A stretch of DNA of 64,000 bases from Mycobacterium yunnanensis (GTDB taxonomy: Bacteria; Actinomycetota; Actinomycetes; Mycobacteriales; Mycobacteriaceae), in NCBI RefSeq assembly GCF_025823185.1, contig NZ_JACKVK010000020.1:1-64000 (forward strand). The letters are read 5' to 3'. Shown here one piece after another: positions 59,358 to 64,000 of the stretch (position 1 is its first letter; every line of letters starts with the position of its first letter). Both the position numbers and the translations under genes were made by a program. The notes below the pieces were generated by a model. The model was not told the origin of the DNA. It searched no databases and saw only the letters and a list, made by a program, of their open reading frames with translations.

Positions 59358-59371
59358 CGTCGTCGACGACG
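59358..59371. promoter_or_regulatory. Palindrome between amidohydrolase and XRE gene
   Basis: CGTCGTCGACGACG is a 14-base perfect palindrome in the 96-base divergent gap. It is a plausible operator for the XRE regulator, though GTCGAC-centred palindromes are common in this GC-rich DNA. Confidence 0.4.
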
Positions 59372-59400
59372 GCTGGAACCGACGGCGGCAGGCGAGGAGG

Positions 59401-60255
59401 ATGGACGTCGTGTCTGCCTCGGTTGGTGTCGGTCCGCTCGGTGAGTTCCTCGCCGCTCGACGATCACGGGTGAAGCTCGCCCAGGCTGGCGTCGCGGCGG
59501 CGGGTCGCCGTCGCGTGCCGGGGCTGCGCCGCGAGGAGTTGGCCGATCTGGCGGGTATCAGCGCGGTGTACTACGCCAGGCTGGAGCAGGGCACCTCCCG
59601 CAACGCCTCTCCAGAGGTGCTCGAATCGTTGAGTCGCGCGTTGGGGCTGGCCGACGACGAACGCCGCCACTTGCTCGACCTCGCCGCGCTGTCCCGCGGA
59701 CGCAGGCCGGTGCACGCGGACGACGAGCGGCTGGCGCCGGCACTGGCGCAGGTGCTGACCGCGCTCGGCGACGCCCCGGCGGTGATCCTGGGCCAGGCGA
59801 TGGACGTTCTCGCGTGGAACCGCGCCGGTCACGCGCTCACCGCCCAGCATCTCGAGTTCGAGTGCGTCGGGGACGTCGGACGACGCCCCAACGTCGCGGT
59901 GAACGTCTTCCTGGACCCGCGCACGGCGGCGCTGTACGCCGATTGGCCCCGCAAGTCCCGCGCGGTGGTCGGGCACCTGCGGATGGTCGCGGCGACGTCG
60001 TCGGCGTCACCGCGAGTGACGGCGGTGATCGACGAATTACGAACCTGCAGCGCGGCATTCGCGGCACTATGGGCCGATCACGCCGTCGGGACGTGCACCG
60101 GTGGCAGCTACGTCATCGACCATCCCGTCGTGGGCCGATGCGCGGTGCATCAGCAGACCCTGACCGCGCCAGGAGCGGACGGGCAGTCGTTGGTGACCTT
60201 CACTCCTGCCGACGCCGCGGCGGAACGCTCGTTCGGGTGCCTCACCGCGGCGTAG
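59401..60255 (+). CDS. XRE-family regulator with MmyB-like ligand domain
   Basis: The 284-residue protein has an N-terminal helix-turn-helix: RVPGLRREELADLAGISAVY then YARLEQGTSRNASPEVLESL, and a C-terminal MmyB-type PAS-like domain (ILGQAMDVLAWNRAGHALTA, VNVFLDPRTAALYADWPRKS, HAVGTCTGGSYVIDHPVVGR) that binds a hydrophobic ligand in related actinobacterial regulators. AGGAGG lies next to the ATG. It is divergent from the amidohydrolase gene and likely represses it and itself. Confidence 0.87.
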   Translation: MDVVSASVGVGPLGEFLAARRSRVKLAQAGVAAAGRRRVPGLRREELADLAGISAVYYARLEQGTSRNASPEVLESLSRALGLADDERRHLLDLAALSRGRRPVHADDERLAPALAQVLTALGDAPAVILGQAMDVLAWNRAGHALTAQHLEFECVGDVGRRPNVAVNVFLDPRTAALYADWPRKSRAVVGHLRMVAATSSASPRVTAVIDELRTCSAAFAALWADHAVGTCTGGSYVIDHPVVGRCAVHQQTLTAPGADGQSLVTFTPADAAAERSFGCLTAA

Positions 60256-60268
60256 CCGTCGTCACCAG

Positions 60269-61681
60269 TCAGAGCCGGTGGCGGGTTCGGGGGCCGCGCG
60301 CAGTCGCCCGGACTGCGCCCAGCAATCCCGTCAGTTCGGAGACCTCGATGGTGTCGAGGGTGTCGACCGCCGTGACGATCTCCCGCCGCAGTGTGGCGTC
60401 GCAGAAGGGCTCGGCCAGCCACTCGAACTTCTCGACCACCCGCTCCCACGACATCGGCCGGGTGGGTGCGCCTTCGAAATCGGCTTGATGGCGGTGGTAT
60501 TCGGCACCCTCGCGGGTCGTCACCCCGACCCGGACAGACGTTCGCCGTGGGTAGGCGGCGGTGAGGTCGTCGGCCGCCACGACCCGGACCCGGGTCAGGA
60601 GGTCCTGGACGTCGGCGCGGCGGACGCGCTCGGTTTCGAGCTGTGCCGGGCCGACCGCGCCGTCGAGGAGTGCGACGGCGACGAGGTACTTCAGGTTGTA
60701 ATCGGCTTGCTCCTTGGTCCAGGGGCGCGATTTGTCGCCGTAGGAGCCGCCGCCGGCGAAGTCGTAGGCACCTTGGAAGACCTCGACCACGACGTGGTCG
60801 ACGTCGCGGCCGGACAGGCCACGCTCGGTGCGGATCTGAAGTGCCGCGTCGATCACGGCCTGGCCGTGGATGAGGGAGCAATATTGCTTGAGGTAGGTCT
60901 GTTCGACGGCGTCCAGGTCACGGTCGGCGGTGTCGAAGTCGACGTGCCGGTCGAGCAGTTGGTCGAGGCCGCCTGAGCCGTCGAAGACGGCCCGTGGGCC
61001 GGTGACGCCTCGGGCGGCGAGGAAGGTGACGTACACCGCCCGCATTGCGGTGACGGCCGGTGAGATGCCCTTCCACATGGCCACCGGTTCGGCGTGCACC
61101 GCCGCCAGCGACACGTTGTCCACCGTGGCTGCGGCGATCGCGTCCGCCGTGGCACCGGCGCCGAGGCCGAGCAGCTTCGACGACGCGGCGCTCGTCGACA
61201 TGGCAAGCTGCAGAGCATGATTGAGCCCGCGGGCCATGACCGGCACCTGGGCGCTGAAGCGGCATTGGATCTCGTAGGCCACGGCGAGCGCCAGCAGGAA
61301 CTCCGATCCACGGGCACCGGCGTGCTCGGCAACGGCGAGGACACCGCCGAAGTTGTCGGCCGGGTGGCACAGACCGCCCTCGGTGAGGAACGTGTCGAGC
61401 AAGTCCGGGTAACGTACGAGCACCGTGTTGAAGAAGGTGGCCTGGTCCACCGACAGCCGACCGCCGCCCACGATGGTCGCCGTCGGTGTGCTGCTGAATT
61501 GCGTTGCATGAGCGCGGATCTCGCCGATGGGCTCGCCGTCGAGGGCTCCGACGGCGCACGCGATGCTGTCGAGGACGTTCCGCTTCAGGGTGGCGCCCGC
61601 GCTCGCGGAGATATCGGCGCTCGTCGCCGAGACGGTGAACTCGGCCAGTCGATCCACCGTGGAGTTCGTCGTCGCGGTCAT
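60269..61681 (-). CDS. MmgE/PrpD family protein
   Basis: The 470-residue protein matches the MmgE/PrpD family (2-methylcitrate dehydratase-like): DSIACAVGALDGEPIGEIRA, ATFFNTVLVRYPDLLDTFLT, GGLCHPADNFGGVLAVAEHA and AYEIQCRFSAQVPVM are conserved blocks. Members dehydrate 2-methylcitrate, isomerise aconitate or act on other hydroxyacids; there is no citrate synthase gene nearby, so the propionate route is not supported here. It follows the LysR gene by 87 bases on the same strand and is convergent with the XRE gene. Confidence 0.85.
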   Translation of the reverse strand: MTATTNSTVDRLAEFTVSATSADISASAGATLKRNVLDSIACAVGALDGEPIGEIRAHATQFSSTPTATIVGGGRLSVDQATFFNTVLVRYPDLLDTFLTEGGLCHPADNFGGVLAVAEHAGARGSEFLLALAVAYEIQCRFSAQVPVMARGLNHALQLAMSTSAASSKLLGLGAGATADAIAAATVDNVSLAAVHAEPVAMWKGISPAVTAMRAVYVTFLAARGVTGPRAVFDGSGGLDQLLDRHVDFDTADRDLDAVEQTYLKQYCSLIHGQAVIDAALQIRTERGLSGRDVDHVVVEVFQGAYDFAGGGSYGDKSRPWTKEQADYNLKYLVAVALLDGAVGPAQLETERVRRADVQDLLTRVRVVAADDLTAAYPRRTSVRVGVTTREGAEYHRHQADFEGAPTRPMSWERVVEKFEWLAEPFCDATLRREIVTAVDTLDTIEVSELTGLLGAVRATARGPRTRHRL

Positions 61682-61768
61682 GGTGTGCTCCTGTCGTCAC
61701 CGACGAGTCAATCGCCCAGCCGGTGACGCGTCCAGGTCCCGTTTGCTACGTGACCTCCGTCCACCTTC

Positions 61769-62734
61769 TCACCGCAGTTCAGGCGCGCTGGGGCCGCTCC
61801 GGTCGAGGATCGAGCGGTGCGGATCGTCCGAGGGCAGCCACCACGGACGTTCCGGCGGAACGGTCCAGCGAGAACTCCCGGCATGGCGAAGCAGGGCGTC
61901 GGCGGCGTGTCGGACGGCGGGCCGGTCGTCGGCGGCGCGAGACAGCAGCGACCAGGTCCACAGCGGAGTCGGGTCGACGGGCCGCACGCCGAGTGTCGGC
62001 GGCGTCGTCGCGGTGTGCCGCTTCGGTGACGCGAGGAGGGCCGCCCTCAGACGCCGGACGTGGCCGTGAAACGCCGCACCGGTGATGCCACCGTCGTCGG
62101 TCGTCACGACCCGCGCACCGGTGTCGGCGGCGAATTCCCGGGCATAGCGGTTCCACGACGACCAGGCCGATTCGTCGTCGTCGACGAGCACGACCGCGCG
62201 CGACGCCGCCACCGGCTCCTCTGAGCTCGACCCCGGCACGGTGGCCTGGAGGGGTTCGGCGTACAGCAACTCGGCTCGCAGGTCGAGGCGGCTGGCATCG
62301 GCGGCGCGAATCCACGCCACGGCGAGATCCAGGGTGCCCTCGGCCACGCGGTCGGCCTGCGTATGCGAGGGCAGGACCCATTCGTCGACGCGCACGGCGA
62401 CCGATCGCCCGACGACACCCGCGACGTCGTCGGGCAGCCAGCTGACGTAACCCAGGCGAAGGGGAGAGCCCAAGGTCGCCGCTTCCCGGATCCTGTCACG
62501 CGCCGTCTCGGCCAGTCCGAGGATCTGGCGCGCATCGTCGAGCAGGGAGCGGCCGGCGGCCGTCAACGCGACGCCGCGTCGATCTCGTATGAGCAGCTCG
62601 ACTCCGACGTCGCGCTCCAACGCGATGATCTGTTGGGAGAGCCCGGGTCCCGACATGTGCAGCCGCTCCGCGGCCCGGCCGAAGTGCAATTCCTCGGCGA
62701 CGGCCACGAAGTAGCGCAGCTGTCGCAGCTCCAT
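61769..62734 (-). CDS. LysR-family transcriptional regulator
   Basis: The 321-residue regulator has the LysR winged helix ELRQLRYFVAVAEELHFGRA, then AERLHMSGPGLSQQIIALER, and a substrate-binding domain that is poorly conserved. The last 90 residues are rich in Arg, Pro and Ser and lack the usual second Rossmann motifs. It starts nine bases after the LipW-like gene and lies 87 bases before the PrpD gene on the same strand, a likely target. Confidence 0.88.
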   Translation of the reverse strand: MELRQLRYFVAVAEELHFGRAAERLHMSGPGLSQQIIALERDVGVELLIRDRRGVALTAAGRSLLDDARQILGLAETARDRIREAATLGSPLRLGYVSWLPDDVAGVVGRSVAVRVDEWVLPSHTQADRVAEGTLDLAVAWIRAADASRLDLRAELLYAEPLQATVPGSSSEEPVAASRAVVLVDDDESAWSSWNRYAREFAADTGARVVTTDDGGITGAAFHGHVRRLRAALLASPKRHTATTPPTLGVRPVDPTPLWTWSLLSRAADDRPAVRHAADALLRHAGSSRWTVPPERPWWLPSDDPHRSILDRSGPSAPELR

Positions 62735-62743
62735 CGATCGAGC

Positions 62744-63643
62744 TTAGATCGTCCCCGGTCGCGCGAGGTGCCGTCGCAGCCAGTCCACCTGACCGGCGAA
62801 GAAGGCCCGGGACACGGGGGCTTTCGGGGCCACGCCGTCGAAGCCGTGATAGGCCCCCTCGACGACGTCGACCTCGCACGGCACGCCTGCCGCGGTGAGG
62901 CGCTCGGCGTAGGCGAGGTCCTCGCGGTGGAAGAGATCGTTGGTGCCCACCCCGATCCACGCCGGCGGCAGGCCGCCGAGGTCGGGGTTGCGGGCGGGCA
63001 CGGCGACGTTCGGGTCGGCGTCGCCGAGATAACTGGACCATCCGTAGACGTTCGACGTCTGCGACCACAGCCGGTGATGGCGGCCGTCGATTCCCTCGTG
63101 GCTGGCGGCGCGGTCGTCGAGCATGGGGTAGACCAACAGCTGCGCCGCGACGCTCACCTCGCCGCGGTCGCGGGCCAGCAACGCCAGTGCGGCAGCCAGA
63201 CCCCCGCCGGCGCTGGCGCCGCCGATCGCGACGCGCGCGCCGTCGACGGCCGGTAGCTGGGACAGCCACGCGAGCGCCGCGTAGCAGTCTTCGAGCGGGA
63301 TGGGATACGGGTACTCCGGGGCCAGGCGATAGTCGACCGCGGCCACCGTGGCGCCCAGTTCGCGGGCGAAACGGCGGCAGATGGCGTCGTCCTGTGCCGC
63401 GCTTCCGATGACGTACCCGCCGCCGTGAATCCACAGCAGCGCGGGGCCGTTCGCCGTGTCGCCCGCCGCGCGGTGCAGGCGCACGCGAACCCCCGAGGTC
63501 AGTCGGAGCACCTCGACGTCGGACGGCGCGCGCCGGTCCATCAGGCGGCCGATCAGGCGGTACACCGGCAGCGAGACCGGGGAGATGGAGCTGCGGGGCA
63601 GCAACCGGGCGGAGCGCGTCAGGTCGGGATGGAAGTCGGCCAC
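62744..63643 (-). CDS. Esterase/lipase of the hormone-sensitive lipase family (LipW-like)
   Basis: The 299-residue hydrolase has the HSL-family oxyanion motif LLWIHGGGYVIGSA, the nucleophile elbow AIGGASAGGGLAAALALLAR (GxSAGG), DYRLAPEYPYP, catalytic Asp in GTNDLFHRED and His in EGAYHGFDGV. It hydrolyses short to medium acyl esters. GTG 63643 is the best start; the frame is open to 63694 but overlaps the upstream gene. It resembles LipW, which is near the fadE3 region of M. tuberculosis. It lies 10 bases after a GntR gene. Confidence 0.87.
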   Translation of the reverse strand: MADFHPDLTRSARLLPRSSISPVSLPVYRLIGRLMDRRAPSDVEVLRLTSGVRVRLHRAAGDTANGPALLWIHGGGYVIGSAAQDDAICRRFARELGATVAAVDYRLAPEYPYPIPLEDCYAALAWLSQLPAVDGARVAIGGASAGGGLAAALALLARDRGEVSVAAQLLVYPMLDDRAASHEGIDGRHHRLWSQTSNVYGWSSYLGDADPNVAVPARNPDLGGLPPAWIGVGTNDLFHREDLAYAERLTAAGVPCEVDVVEGAYHGFDGVAPKAPVSRAFFAGQVDWLRRHLARPGTI

Positions 63644-63653
63644 GACGCCGACA

Positions 63654-64000
63654 CTACTGATCGCGGTCGTCGAGCAGGGCCTCGAAGGCCACACGGTCGC
63701 CGCGATAGAGCGAGCGCACCACCTCGATGGGGCGGCCCTCGGTGTCCACCGACCGTCGGTGCAGTCGCAGCATCGGCATGGCGGTCGTCGACTCGAGCAA
63801 CCCGGCCTCGCGCGGGCTCGCGAGCACCGTCTCGACCCGTTCCACCGCCCGGTCGAACGTCACGCCCGTGGCCCGGATCGCCGCGTACAGCGACGTCGTC
63901 GGATCGAACGTCTCGGTGAACGCGCCGAACCGGTGGCGGGGCAGGTAGGTGCTCTCCAGGCCGATGCGCTGACCGTCGGCGAGCAGGACGCGTTCGAGGT
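63654..64000 (-). CDS. GntR/HutC-family regulator, C-terminal part (edge-truncated)
   Basis: From the right edge an open frame reads LERVLLADGQRIGLESTYLP, then RHRFGAFTETFDPTTSLYAA, IRATGVTFDRAVERVETVLA, and MPMLRLHRRSVDTEGRPIEV to VRSLYRGDRVAFEALLDDRDQ and a stop at 63654. This is a UTRA ligand-binding domain of a HutC-type GntR regulator; the DNA-binding part lies outside the window. The LipW-like gene follows at once, suggesting a shared transcript and local control of that esterase. Confidence 0.85.
   Translation of the reverse strand, partial: LERVLLADGQRIGLESTYLPRHRFGAFTETFDPTTSLYAAIRATGVTFDRAVERVETVLASPREAGLLESTTAMPMLRLHRRSVDTEGRPIEVVRSLYRGDRVAFEALLDDRDQ

Noticed and set aside
58111..59400. 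430-residue N-terminal extension of the XRE protein
   Set aside because: It is antisense to the amidohydrolase gene; the helix-turn-helix protein starts at ATG 59401 behind AGGAGG.

Overview
The window is high-GC actinobacterial DNA from a mycobacterium, most likely an environmental, rapidly growing species (Mycolicibacterium type). The strongest evidence is a block from about 22.3 to 56.0 kb whose gene order follows M. tuberculosis Rv0189c to Rv0216: ilvD, a RicR/CsoR regulator, an L,D-transpeptidase, zmp1, omamA-omamB, an Rv0201c homologue, mmpL11, Rv0203-type haem-binding proteins, Rv0204c and Rv0205 homologues, mmpL3, Rv0207c homologue, trmB, Rv0209/Rv0210 homologues, pckA, fadD4, fadE3 and an Rv0216 homologue. 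I recognised these from protein sequence and order; no database search was run. No rRNA, tRNA, CRISPR array, prophage or insertion sequence was seen.

Left part (1-22 kb) is accessory. It holds a hemerythrin protein, a small zincin, a lipocalin-like protein, a DUF1295 membrane protein coupled to an FAD oxidoreductase, an O-methyltransferase divergent from a LysR gene broken by an in-frame amber codon, a first haem-binding protein, an acyl-CoA carboxyltransferase, a PPOX enzyme, a beta-lactamase-fold hydrolase with a nitrobindin-like protein, two divergent enzyme/TetR pairs with clear palindromic operators, a frameshifted 13E12-type HNH gene, and two PGRS-like glycine-rich secreted proteins without a PE domain that flank a large LuxR-type ATPase regulator.

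Central part (22-50 kb) is the conserved cell-envelope block. MmpL11 and MmpL3 export envelope lipids and have been linked to haem uptake; two secreted haem-binding proteins and a PrrAB-like two-component system sit directly beside mmpL11. OmamA/OmamB support Mce transporters. An L,D-transpeptidase and an M23 lipoprotein act on peptidoglycan. A copper-type RicR regulator is translationally coupled to a DUF305 lipoprotein, with a CsoR-type palindrome in front. pckA starts gluconeogenesis, and a tandem pair of degenerate GTPase-like proteins precedes it.

Right part (50-64 kb) is fatty-acid and small-molecule catabolism: a 2-oxoglutarate-oxygenase-like gene in an A+T-richer patch where M. tuberculosis has Rv0212c/Rv0213c, fadD4, fadE3-gntR, a double-hotdog hydratase, a bicupin of the oxalate decarboxylase family next to a haloperoxidase-like hydrolase, an amidohydrolase divergent from an XRE regulator, an MmgE/PrpD protein, a LysR regulator, a LipW-like esterase and a GntR gene that runs off the right edge.
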